Shown here: piece after piece, positions 54,349-62,547 of the stretch
Layout: each line of letters starts with the position of its first letter
Position numbering within the stretch: the first letter of the stretch is position 1
Program-made: the position numbers and the translations under genes
Assembly: GCF_013201035.1 (NCBI RefSeq)
Contig: NZ_CP053707.1
Coordinates: forward strand, 1,674,001 to 1,738,000
Source: Arthrobacter sp. NEB 688
GTDB taxonomy: Bacteria > Actinomycetota > Actinomycetes > Actinomycetales > Dermatophilaceae
Length of the DNA stretch: 64,000 bases
Reading direction: 5' to 3'
Notes under the pieces: model-generated
Told to the model about the DNA's origin: nothing
What the model saw: only the letters and a program-made list of their open reading frames with translations
Databases searched by the model: none

Positions 54349-55751
54349 CCAGCCTCGACCCGCGGCGCGGTGCCGCGACCACCCGTGAGCGGACCGACAC
54401 CCGGGGGATGACCCGGCGCCGGGCCCTCGGCCTGGCGGGCAGCGCCGTCGCCGTGGCCGGCGTCGGGTCCTGGGCCGGTCGGGTCCTCGCCCCGGAGCAG
54501 GTGGCCTCGGCGAGCGACGCCCCGCCGAACCTCTACCTGGCCGGCACCGACGGGTGGATCCACCTGCCGCCGACCCCGGCCATCCCGCCCTACCACCCGG
54601 ACCCGCTCGCTCCGGGCGGAGGGGCCACGACGTACGTCTTCGGCTTCCGCAACGTCACCGGGATGAGCGACGTGCAGCGCCTCGGGCAGAAGTACCACGC
54701 CCAGCACTCGGCGCCGCTCTTCTGGGTCGACGAGTACGACGGCGACCCGGCGCACGAGTTCCGGGTGCGGCTGACCAACCTCGGCCTCGAGCTGCGCCCC
54801 GACCTCTTCGACGCGCACACCCTGCACTGGCACGGCTTCCGCAACGTCATCCCGTTCTTCGACGGGGAGCCGAGCGGCTCGGTGTCCGTGCGGGCCGGCG
54901 GCGAGTTCACCTACGTCTACCGGCCGCGCGACCCCGGGACGTACATGTTCCACTGCCACGTCGAGGACGTCGAGCACGTGCACATGGGCATGACCGGAAT
55001 GGTCTTCGTGCGGCCGAAGCAGAACGGGCAGAGCAAGACCCACGACGGCCGCACCTACACGAGCTTCCTCTACAACGACGGCGACGGCAGCACCGGCCAC
55101 GACCGCGAGTTCTCGATGTTCCTCTCCGAGGTCTGGGCCGAGGCGCACTGGGCGGACGCGCACATCCAGCTGCCGGAGTGGAGCGACTACCGGGCGGACT
55201 TCGCGCTCCTCAACGGGCGCGTCCACCCCGACACGCTCGCCCCGAACGGCCCCGGGGTCGACGCGTTCGACGTCGCCGAGGGCCGCACCTTCGACGCCGA
55301 CGGCGACCTCATCGCGCCGCCGGGACGACCGGACCTGAAGTACCAGCCGATCTCGTCGCTCGTCACGTGCGTCGAGGGCGAGCGGGTCGCCCTGCGCTTC
55401 GCCAACCTCGGCTTCCGGGAGGCGGCGATGACCGTCGCGGGCCTGCGGATGCGCGTCGTCGGCCGCGACGCGACGCCGATGCGCGGACGCACCGGTGCCG
55501 ACACCTCGTACGAGACCGACACGCTGAACATCGGCCCGGGCGAGAGCTACGACGTGCTCGTCACCGCCCCGCCGAAGACGGGGTCCGGCGACTACGACAC
55601 CTACCTCCTCTACAACCGGTCGTTCACCCGCTCCGACAACCTCGCTCCCGGAGGCCTCGGCGGACAGGCGACGGAGATCAGGGTCTACGCCGACGGGCCC
55701 GGAGCGCCTGCGGCACAGTCCTTCCCGAACGACTGGGGGTTCTCGGCATGA
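54345..55751 (+). CDS. Tat-exported multicopper-oxidase-like protein A (domain-1 ligands only)
   Basis: 468 aa. Tat signal TRRRALGLAGSA at residues ~23-34. Cupredoxin domain 1 has HWHG (His161, His163) and HCHVEDVEHVHMGM (His203, Cys204, His205, His211/213, Met214/216), that is two trinuclear-site HxH motifs plus a type-1 Cys/His/Met, as in two-domain oxidases with T1 in domain 1. Domain 2 (VALRFANLGFREAAMTVAGLRM) lacks the usual HPxHxHG and C-terminal HxH. Starts at ATG overlapping the giant gene stop (ATGA); its own stop overlaps the next gene. Alone it should not assemble a complete trinuclear site. Confidence 0.85.
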   Translation: MTSLDPRRGAATTRERTDTRGMTRRRALGLAGSAVAVAGVGSWAGRVLAPEQVASASDAPPNLYLAGTDGWIHLPPTPAIPPYHPDPLAPGGGATTYVFGFRNVTGMSDVQRLGQKYHAQHSAPLFWVDEYDGDPAHEFRVRLTNLGLELRPDLFDAHTLHWHGFRNVIPFFDGEPSGSVSVRAGGEFTYVYRPRDPGTYMFHCHVEDVEHVHMGMTGMVFVRPKQNGQSKTHDGRTYTSFLYNDGDGSTGHDREFSMFLSEVWAEAHWADAHIQLPEWSDYRADFALLNGRVHPDTLAPNGPGVDAFDVAEGRTFDADGDLIAPPGRPDLKYQPISSLVTCVEGERVALRFANLGFREAAMTVAGLRMRVVGRDATPMRGRTGADTSYETDTLNIGPGESYDVLVTAPPKTGSGDYDTYLLYNRSFTRSDNLAPGGLGGQATEIRVYADGPGAPAAQSFPNDWGFSA

Positions 55752-57076
55752 CCACCGACCAGCGATCCGTCCGACGCGGCCTGCGCCGCGGCGCGGTCCT
55801 CGCCACCGGCGCGCTCGTCGCGCTCGCCGGGGCCGTCGCCCCCGGCGCCGCCTCGGCCGGGGCGGCCACGCCGCCCCGCAACGGCATCGTCTGCACGACG
55901 GGTGGGCCCGGCGCCGCCGACCACCACCCCGTCTTCGACCTGACGACCCGCACCGGCTACATCGACCTGCCGGACGGCAACACGGCCTACATGTGGGGCT
56001 ACTCGAGCGGCTTCGACGACTTCCAGCACCCCGGTCCCGTCCTCTGCGTCACCGAGGGTGACGTCGTGACGGTCATCCTCCACAACACGCTCGACGTCCC
56101 CGCGTCGGTCGTCTTCCCCGGCCAGGACGACGTGCTCGCCGACGGCGTCCCGTCGCAGCCGCAGACCGGGTCCGGAGGCTTCATGACCAGCCTCGCGCAG
56201 CCGGCCACGGCGCAGACCGGGACCGTCACCTACAGCTTCACGGCCGGTCACGCCGGGACCTTCCTCTACGAGTCCGGGACCGACCCCGAGACCCAGGTGC
56301 GGATGGGCCTGTTCGGGGCGCTCGTCGTCCGCCCGTCGCTCGGGCCGGACTACGCCTACGACTACGCCGACACGCAGTTCGAGCCGACCGAGGAGTTCAT
56401 GGTCCTGCTCTCCGAGATCGACCCGTACCAGCATGCGGCCGTCGAGCAGGGCAAGCCCTTCGACCTCACCCGCTACAAGGCCCGGTACTGGCTGATCAAC
56501 GGGCGCGGCTACCCCGACAGCATCGCCGACAACGGCGCCTCGTGGCTCCCGTCGCAGCCCTACGGCTCCCTCGCCACCGTCAAGCCCTACGACCCGGTGA
56601 CGCACCCCCGCTCGGGGATGGCGCGCTACCTCAGCGTCGGCAGCGAGGACTACCCGTTCCACCCCCACGGCAACAACGGGCTCGTCGTCGGGCGCGACGG
56701 CCGGCCCCTGCGGGCGCAGTCCAGCGGGCACGAGGACCTCTCGATGGAGAAGTTCGCCGTGAACATCGGCCCGGGCCAGACGTGGGACGTGCTCTTCCGG
56801 TGGAAGGACGCCGAGGACTACAGCGTCGCGAACCCGGTGACCGTCACCGTCCCCAGCCTGGCCAACCAGGTGGTCGGCACGTTCTACAGCGGGAGCCCCT
56901 ACCTCGGGAACACCCACGACCTGCCACCGGGCGTCCAGACGCTCAACCAGTGCGGCGAGTTCTACATCATCTCGCACAACCACGCCCTCTTCCAGATCAC
57001 CTCCTGGGGCGTGAACATGACCGGCCCGATCACGTACATGCGGATCGAGCCCCCCGAGCCCAACACCTGTCCGTGA
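55748..57076 (+). CDS. Exported multicopper-oxidase-like protein B (domain-2 ligands only)
   Basis: 442 aa with an N-terminal export signal (LRRGAVLATGALVALAG, cleavage near ASA-GAA). Domain 1 keeps the fold (GTFLYESG, RMGLFGALVV) but has VFPG where HWHG should be and YESG where HCH should be. Domain 2 has FHPHGNN (His305, His307) and ISHNHALFQ (His410, His412), the two HxH motifs that protein A lacks. ATGA overlap with protein A gene. The complementary ligand sets suggest a heteromeric oxidase with protein A. Confidence 0.83.
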   Translation: MTTDQRSVRRGLRRGAVLATGALVALAGAVAPGAASAGAATPPRNGIVCTTGGPGAADHHPVFDLTTRTGYIDLPDGNTAYMWGYSSGFDDFQHPGPVLCVTEGDVVTVILHNTLDVPASVVFPGQDDVLADGVPSQPQTGSGGFMTSLAQPATAQTGTVTYSFTAGHAGTFLYESGTDPETQVRMGLFGALVVRPSLGPDYAYDYADTQFEPTEEFMVLLSEIDPYQHAAVEQGKPFDLTRYKARYWLINGRGYPDSIADNGASWLPSQPYGSLATVKPYDPVTHPRSGMARYLSVGSEDYPFHPHGNNGLVVGRDGRPLRAQSSGHEDLSMEKFAVNIGPGQTWDVLFRWKDAEDYSVANPVTVTVPSLANQVVGTFYSGSPYLGNTHDLPPGVQTLNQCGEFYIISHNHALFQITSWGVNMTGPITYMRIEPPEPNTCP

Positions 57077-57090
57077 GAGAGGGGACGACG

Positions 57091-60000
57091 ATGACGAAGC
57101 ACCTGCGCACAGCCGCTCTCTCGACGCTCGGTGGCGGGGCCCTGGTCGCCCTCGGCCTGCTGTTCGGGCCGGTCGGGACGGCGAGCGCCGCCGACGTGGA
57201 CATCCACCTGGAGGCGACGAGCGGCACGACGAGCCTGCCGTCCAAGAGCGGGCCGGTCACGGTGCCGGTCTGGGGCTACTGCGTCCGCCCGGACGCCGGG
57301 ACGGCCTGCGGGCCGCTCGAGCGCCCCGGTGGGCCGACGCTGACCGTCGACGAGGGCGACCACGTGACGATCACGCTGCACGACGCCCTGACCGAGCGCA
57401 CCTCGCTGCTCCTCGGTGGCCAGCAGATGGTGCCGGACACCCAGGGTGCGGCCGCCGGCGGCGAGCGCACCTACACCTTCACCGCCTCGCGCCCCGGCAC
57501 CTACCTCTACCAGGCCGGACCCACCGGGAACTTCCAGCACCAGGTCGCGATGGGGCTCTACGGCGCGCTCGTCGTGCGTCCCGCGACGGCCGGACGCGCC
57601 TACGACGACGCGGCCTCGGCCTACGACACCGACCAGGTCCTCGTCGTCGGCGAGCTCGACCCCGCGCTCAACACGGCGAACGACCCCGCGGCCTTCGACA
57701 TGCGGAAGTTCTCCGCGGCCTACGAGCTCGTCAACGGCCGGGTGCACCCGGACACCCAGCCCGTCGTCGCCGCCTCCGGCCAGGAGGTCCTCCTGCGCTG
57801 GGTCAACGCGGGGGTCGGCTACCACTCGATGGCCGTGCTCGGCGCCGACCAGCGCGTCATCGCCTACGACGGCAGCCGCCTGCTCAACGACGGTGGCGCA
57901 CTGGACATCTCGCGGAGCCTGGTCGCCGACACCTTCGGCCCGGGGCAGACCGCGGACGCGATCGTCCACGTGCCGACGACGACCACCGACCGGCGCCTGG
58001 CCGTCTACGACGCCGGGCTCGGCCTGCACAGCGGCACGGCCGCGAAGGCGGGCGGGGCGCTCACCTTCATCGAGGTGGCCGCCTCCGGCGCCGCCGTCGA
58101 CAACACCGGGCCGGTGACCAGCGGGGCCCGCTGGGACGCCGGCTCGCTGTCGGCCGACGTCAGCGACGAGACGACCGGCGGCGGCACCGTCGAGGCCGTC
58201 GAGTACCTCGTCGACACGACCGTCGGCAGCGGGACCGCCATGACCGGCACCTTCGGGACGAGTCCGGTCCACGTGACGGCCGCGTACGACGTGCCGGCCG
58301 GCCCGCACGTGCTCTACGTCCACGGCCGCGACGCCGACGGCGCGTGGGGCCCGTGGAGCTCGGTCCTCGTCCAGGGCAGCGACACCGTCGGGCCCTCGAC
58401 GACGGGTCTCGAGCTGACCCCGGACCACACGAACGGCGCTGCCGCGGTCGCGCTGTCCGCCACCGGCAACGACTCGGCGACGGGCAACCACGAGATCGCC
58501 GCGGCGGAGTGGTCCGTCGACGGCGGCGCCGCGAGCCCGATGACCGTCGCGACGAGCGGTCCGGTGGCCAGCCTCACGGCCACCATCCCGGCCGGTGCCC
58601 TCTCCGGGCTCGCGGACGGCCTGCACACCGTCGGGGTCCGCTCGCGCGACAGCGCCGGCGCCTGGGGGCCGGTCTCGGGCGTCCAGCTCGCGGTCGACCG
58701 CGCGGCGCCGGTGGCGAGCGGCCTCTCGCTCTCGCCGAACCCGAACAACGGGACCCTCGCGATCAGCTCCACGACCCCGGCGGTCCGTCTCGTGGCGACG
58801 CTCACCGACGAGATGACGGGCGACGGCGCCGGGTTCGACCCGGTCCAGAGCGTCGTCGACCGCGGCGAGGTGTTCCTCGACACCGTCGGGCCCACCGGCA
58901 GCGGCATCCCGGTGGAGGCGTCGGACGGCGCGTTCTCGACGAGCACGGAGAACGTCTACCTCGACATCCCGCTCGCGACCGTGCGCCAGCTGTCCGCCGG
59001 CACCCACAAGGTCTGGGTGCGCGGGCACGACGCCGCGGGCAGCTGGGCGACGCCCGTCTCGGTCGACCTCGTCATCGACAAGACGGCCCCGACCCTGGCG
59101 GCCTTCTCGGTCTCCGCGAACCCCACGGCCGGCGCGACCCGCGTCACCGTCACGGGGGGAGCGGGCACCATCGGCGCCGACCCCTCCGGCTTCGGGCTCG
59201 TCGAGGTCTTCGCGGGCGCCGACCCCGGTGTCGGCAAGGGGACCGCGGTCTCCCGCAACGCCGACGGGTCGTTCAGCGCGACGCTGCCGGTCGACCGGGT
59301 GGCCGAGGGAGCGACGACCGTGCGGCTGCGCGTCCGGGACGGCGCCGGCAACACGGCCACCCGCTCGGCGCCCCTGACCGTCACGCACCCGCTGTGGTTC
59401 ACGACGAACCCCGCGGTCGCCCCGACCGGCGTCCCGGCCCCGGCCCGCACCACGGACGTGTTCCGGTGGGACGGAGCGGCGGCGAGCAAGGGCTACCAGC
59501 TCTCCACGCTCGGGGTGCCGGCCACGGCGGACGTCGACGGTTTCGCCCGGGTGGACGCGACGCACTTCTACGTGTCGTTCTCCAACCCGAGCGTCACGGT
59601 CACCGGGCTCGGGGCGGTCAACCCCCGCGAGGTGATCTACCGGGACGGCACCACGTGGCGCCGCTGGTTCAACGGCGCGAGCGCGGGCATCGTCGCGACC
59701 GCCAACGTCGACGCCATCGACGTGGTCGGCAGCTGGCCGAGCCCCACGCTGTACGCCTCGGTCAGCACCTTCGCGGTGCCGGGCGGCGCCGCGACCGGTG
59801 GCACCGGCAGCCCGTCGGACGTCTACCGGTGGAACGGCGGCAACGCCTGGACGCGGGTCGTCGACGCGTCGACGATCGGGATCCCGGACGCCGCCAACAC
59901 GGACGGCTTCGTGTGGCTCGGCGCCGACGACTGGGCGTTCTCGTTCGCCGCCACCACCACCCGGGTCACCGGGCTCACCGCCCTCGTCGCCGACGAGGAC

Positions 60001-60102
60001 GTCGTCCGCCGGACCGCCGGCACGTGGTCGACGTACTTCGACGGCTCCACCCACGGGCTCGGCGGCACGAACGTCGACGTCGACGCGGTCGACCTGCCCT
60101 GA
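57091..60102 (+). CDS. Exported cupredoxin-fold protein C with Ig-like and C-terminal repeats
   Basis: 1003 aa. Signal peptide cleaved near residue 33 (GTASA-ADV). Residues ~35-330 follow the same two-cupredoxin plan as protein B (GTYLYQAG, MGLYGALVVRP, YELVNGRVHPDTQ) but no HxH copper motif remains. Residues ~345-765 hold several Ig/Big-like modules opening DNTGPVTSG, DTVGPSTTGLEL, DRAAPVASGLSLSPNPNNG and DKTAPTLAAFSV. Two C-terminal repeats (VDATHFYVSF, VADEDVVRR, GTWSTYFDGS) match those ending the giant protein. Strong ribosome site GAGAGGGGA; 14 nt after gene B. Probably a structural partner or adhesin of the A/B oxidase. Confidence 0.8.
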   Translation: MTKHLRTAALSTLGGGALVALGLLFGPVGTASAADVDIHLEATSGTTSLPSKSGPVTVPVWGYCVRPDAGTACGPLERPGGPTLTVDEGDHVTITLHDALTERTSLLLGGQQMVPDTQGAAAGGERTYTFTASRPGTYLYQAGPTGNFQHQVAMGLYGALVVRPATAGRAYDDAASAYDTDQVLVVGELDPALNTANDPAAFDMRKFSAAYELVNGRVHPDTQPVVAASGQEVLLRWVNAGVGYHSMAVLGADQRVIAYDGSRLLNDGGALDISRSLVADTFGPGQTADAIVHVPTTTTDRRLAVYDAGLGLHSGTAAKAGGALTFIEVAASGAAVDNTGPVTSGARWDAGSLSADVSDETTGGGTVEAVEYLVDTTVGSGTAMTGTFGTSPVHVTAAYDVPAGPHVLYVHGRDADGAWGPWSSVLVQGSDTVGPSTTGLELTPDHTNGAAAVALSATGNDSATGNHEIAAAEWSVDGGAASPMTVATSGPVASLTATIPAGALSGLADGLHTVGVRSRDSAGAWGPVSGVQLAVDRAAPVASGLSLSPNPNNGTLAISSTTPAVRLVATLTDEMTGDGAGFDPVQSVVDRGEVFLDTVGPTGSGIPVEASDGAFSTSTENVYLDIPLATVRQLSAGTHKVWVRGHDAAGSWATPVSVDLVIDKTAPTLAAFSVSANPTAGATRVTVTGGAGTIGADPSGFGLVEVFAGADPGVGKGTAVSRNADGSFSATLPVDRVAEGATTVRLRVRDGAGNTATRSAPLTVTHPLWFTTNPAVAPTGVPAPARTTDVFRWDGAAASKGYQLSTLGVPATADVDGFARVDATHFYVSFSNPSVTVTGLGAVNPREVIYRDGTTWRRWFNGASAGIVATANVDAIDVVGSWPSPTLYASVSTFAVPGGAATGGTGSPSDVYRWNGGNAWTRVVDASTIGIPDAANTDGFVWLGADDWAFSFAATTTRVTGLTALVADEDVVRRTAGTWSTYFDGSTHGLGGTNVDVDAVDLP

Positions 60103-60115
60103 CCCACCCCGACCC

Positions 60116-60153
60116 GGGGCGCCGACCGCGAGAGCACTCGCGGCCGGCGCCCC
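60116..60153 (+). terminator. Long intra-locus hairpin
   Basis: Arms 60116-60132 and 60137-60153 pair over 17 nt with one mismatch, loop AGCA. It lies between gene C and the next same-strand gene and may end or attenuate the upstream operon. Confidence 0.6.
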
Positions 60154-60172
60154 GGCACCACCTGGAGGACCG

Positions 60173-60685
60173 ATGAGCACCGCAGCCGCCACCGCCCCCG
60201 TCCGGCCCACCCCCGAGACCCCGGAGCCGCGCGCTCGGCGACGTCTCCTGCTGCTCGCCGCCCTCGTCGTCCTCGCCCTCGCGGCCACGCTCGGCGTGCG
60301 CGCCGTCATGGCCCACGCCGACGACGTCCGGTCGGGCACCGAGGCCGTCTCCGCCGAGGCGTTCGCGAGCCGGACCGGCGCCAAGATCACGCTCCTCGGG
60401 GTGACCGGGGGAGGCGGGATGGTCGAGCTGCGCTACCAGGTGACCGACCCCGACAAGGCGAGCCTGCTGCTGCACCAGGAGGACAAGCGGCCGGTCCTCG
60501 TCGTCGAGGACACCGGGGCCGTCCTCGCGATGGTCTCGCGCCCCCACAACCACAAGGCCGAGCTCACCCTCGGCGGCACCTACTTCTTCCTCATGGCCAA
60601 CACGCGCAACGCCCTCCACGACGGCACACGGGTCACCGTCATCGTCGGGGACGTCCGGCTCGAGCACGTGGTGGCGCAGGCGTGA
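60173..60685 (+). CDS. Membrane-anchored His-containing protein of the copper locus
   Basis: 170 aa. One TM helix (LLLLAALVVLALAATLGVRAV) and an extracytoplasmic beta-rich domain. RPHNHKAELTLGGTYFFLM has a His-x-His pair suited to copper binding; MVELRYQVTD and DVRLEHV flank it. GGAGG ribosome site. Overlaps the CopC-CopD gene (GTGA). No named family recognised. Confidence 0.72.
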   Translation: MSTAAATAPVRPTPETPEPRARRRLLLLAALVVLALAATLGVRAVMAHADDVRSGTEAVSAEAFASRTGAKITLLGVTGGGGMVELRYQVTDPDKASLLLHQEDKRPVLVVEDTGAVLAMVSRPHNHKAELTLGGTYFFLMANTRNALHDGTRVTVIVGDVRLEHVVAQA

Positions 60686-62547
60686 GCGGGCGGCGGCGCG
60701 GGAGCGGCCCGGGGGCACGGCGGGCCGTGCTGCCGGCGGTGCTCGCGCTGCTCGCGCTCCTGCTCCTCGCGCCGGCCGCCTCGGCCCACGCGACGCTCGA
60801 GCGGTCGGACCCCCCGAACGGCGGGATGGTCGCGACCGGCCGGACCTCGCTCACCCTGTGGTTCGGCGAGGACATCGCGCCCGCCGCGAGCAGCATCAGC
60901 CTCGAGGGCGCCCAGGGCCGGGTCCCCGTGACCGTGACGGTGGAGCCGGGGGATCGGGTCGTCCACGTCGCCACCCCGCCCCTGACGCGCGGCACGTACA
61001 CCGTCACCTGGGCGGTCGTCGCCGCCGACGGGCACCCGACCCGGGGGACCCTCGTCTTCGGGAGCGGCTTCCGCCCGGACGGGCTGCCGGAGGCCGACAG
61101 CCCCCTGCCACCGGTCACGCCCGTCCTCCTGCGCGCGCTCGACCTCGCCGGGACGCTCGTCGCGCTCGGGGCCCTGCTCGCCGTGCGTCGGGTCGTCCCG
61201 GCGCTCGGTGCGCTCGCCGGCCCGACCCGTCGCCGGGTCGTCCGGGCCGGTGCGCTCGGGGCGACCCTCGCGCTCGTCGCCGCGCTGGCGACGCCGCTCG
61301 TCACGACGACGACGCAGACGGGGGCCGCGGTGGGGTCGGGGGAGTGGGTGGCCGCGCTCGGCGACGTGCTGCTCGACAGCACGTGGGGTCGGCTGTGGCT
61401 GTTGCGGCTCGCGCTCCTCGCCCTGGCCTACGCGGCCCTCTGGCGGGGCCGTCTCGGGCTCGCCGGCGCGGGGCTCGTCCTGGCCGTGGCCCTCGACGGG
61501 TGGGCCGGGCACGCCTCGGCCCTGCCGAGCGGCGTCCTCGTCGCGTGGGTCGCGGCCACGCTCCACGTGCTCGCGGCCGGGGCCTGGGCCGGCGCCCTGC
61601 TCGTCCTGGCCGTCACGCTGCGCCCGCTGGCGCGGGTGGACGGGCCGGACCGCGGCCCGCTCGTGCTCGACGCGTGGCGGGCCTTCAGCCCGGCTGCCGC
61701 CGTCTCCTCGCTCGTGCTCCTCGCGACCGGGCTCTACGAGGCGGGGGTGCACGTCGCGACGTGGCCGGCCCTCCTGCGCGGGGTCTACGGTCCCGCGGTC
61801 CTCGGCAAGGTGCTCGTCGTCGCCGTCGCGCTCGCGCTCGCGGCGTGGAACACGGTGCTGGTCAACCCGCCGGTCGCCCACCGGGTCGGACGGCTCCTCG
61901 GGCTCGGACGGAGCTGGCGGCCCTCGACCCGGCGGCTGCGCACGACCGTGCTCGTCGAGGCCCTCGTCCTCGTCCTCGCGGTCGGGCTCGCCGCCCTCAT
62001 GACGGCCGTCCCGACCGCGCGCGAGGTGACCGCGGCCCGCTCCGCCGACGCCCCGCAGAGCGCTCGCGCCGACGGCGTCTTCGTCACGGTCGACGCGGTC
62101 CCCACCGGTGACCGGCTGCGGCTCGTCGTCCGGGCCCAGCCCGTCGTCCGCCCGGTCGGCGCGCCGGTCACCGGGGTCGACGTCGCGGTGTCCGACGGTG
62201 TCGTCACGGCCCCGACATCGGCGGGCACGGACCGGGTCGCGCTCTCGCGCACCGAACCCGGGCGCTGGGAGGCGACCGTCGCCGACCCCGGAACGCGCGA
62301 CTGGACCGTGGAGGTCCTGCTCCACCGCGCCGGTGCCCGCACCACCGTCGTCCTCGTCCCGTGGAGCAGCGCCCCCGAGCGGTCGGGGCTGGGCACGGCC
62401 GCGACCTCGGCCTCCCTCGTCCTGCTGGCCGTGCTCGCCACGGCGCTCGGGTGGGCCCGCCTGCGCCGTCGCCGGGCCGACCCGCCGGAGCCCACGGGCC
62501 CCGCGCCCGCCGTCGTCCCCGTCCTCGAGGAGGTGGGTCGCCGATGA
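60682..62547 (+). CDS. CopC-CopD fusion, copper import protein
   Basis: 621 aa. Signal peptide ends ASA, leaving HATLERSDPPNG as the mature CopC N-terminus, so His1 is the Cu(II) ligand; ADGHPTRGT supplies the other Asp/His ligands. A linker leads to a CopD membrane domain of about eight helices (from LALGALLAVRRVV near residue 155 to ~450) and a C-terminal periplasmic domain with a final TM. It should bind copper outside and move it across the membrane. GTG start; stop overlaps the subtilisin start (ATGA). Confidence 0.9.
   Translation: MSGRRRGSGPGARRAVLPAVLALLALLLLAPAASAHATLERSDPPNGGMVATGRTSLTLWFGEDIAPAASSISLEGAQGRVPVTVTVEPGDRVVHVATPPLTRGTYTVTWAVVAADGHPTRGTLVFGSGFRPDGLPEADSPLPPVTPVLLRALDLAGTLVALGALLAVRRVVPALGALAGPTRRRVVRAGALGATLALVAALATPLVTTTTQTGAAVGSGEWVAALGDVLLDSTWGRLWLLRLALLALAYAALWRGRLGLAGAGLVLAVALDGWAGHASALPSGVLVAWVAATLHVLAAGAWAGALLVLAVTLRPLARVDGPDRGPLVLDAWRAFSPAAAVSSLVLLATGLYEAGVHVATWPALLRGVYGPAVLGKVLVVAVALALAAWNTVLVNPPVAHRVGRLLGLGRSWRPSTRRLRTTVLVEALVLVLAVGLAALMTAVPTAREVTAARSADAPQSARADGVFVTVDAVPTGDRLRLVVRAQPVVRPVGAPVTGVDVAVSDGVVTAPTSAGTDRVALSRTEPGRWEATVADPGTRDWTVEVLLHRAGARTTVVLVPWSSAPERSGLGTAATSASLVLLAVLATALGWARLRRRRADPPEPTGPAPAVVPVLEEVGRR

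Noticed and set aside
56962-60390. 1142-codon antisense frame opposite cupredoxin protein C
   Set aside because: Low-complexity Gly/Arg/Asp composition, no ribosome site, and it runs through three real plus-strand genes.
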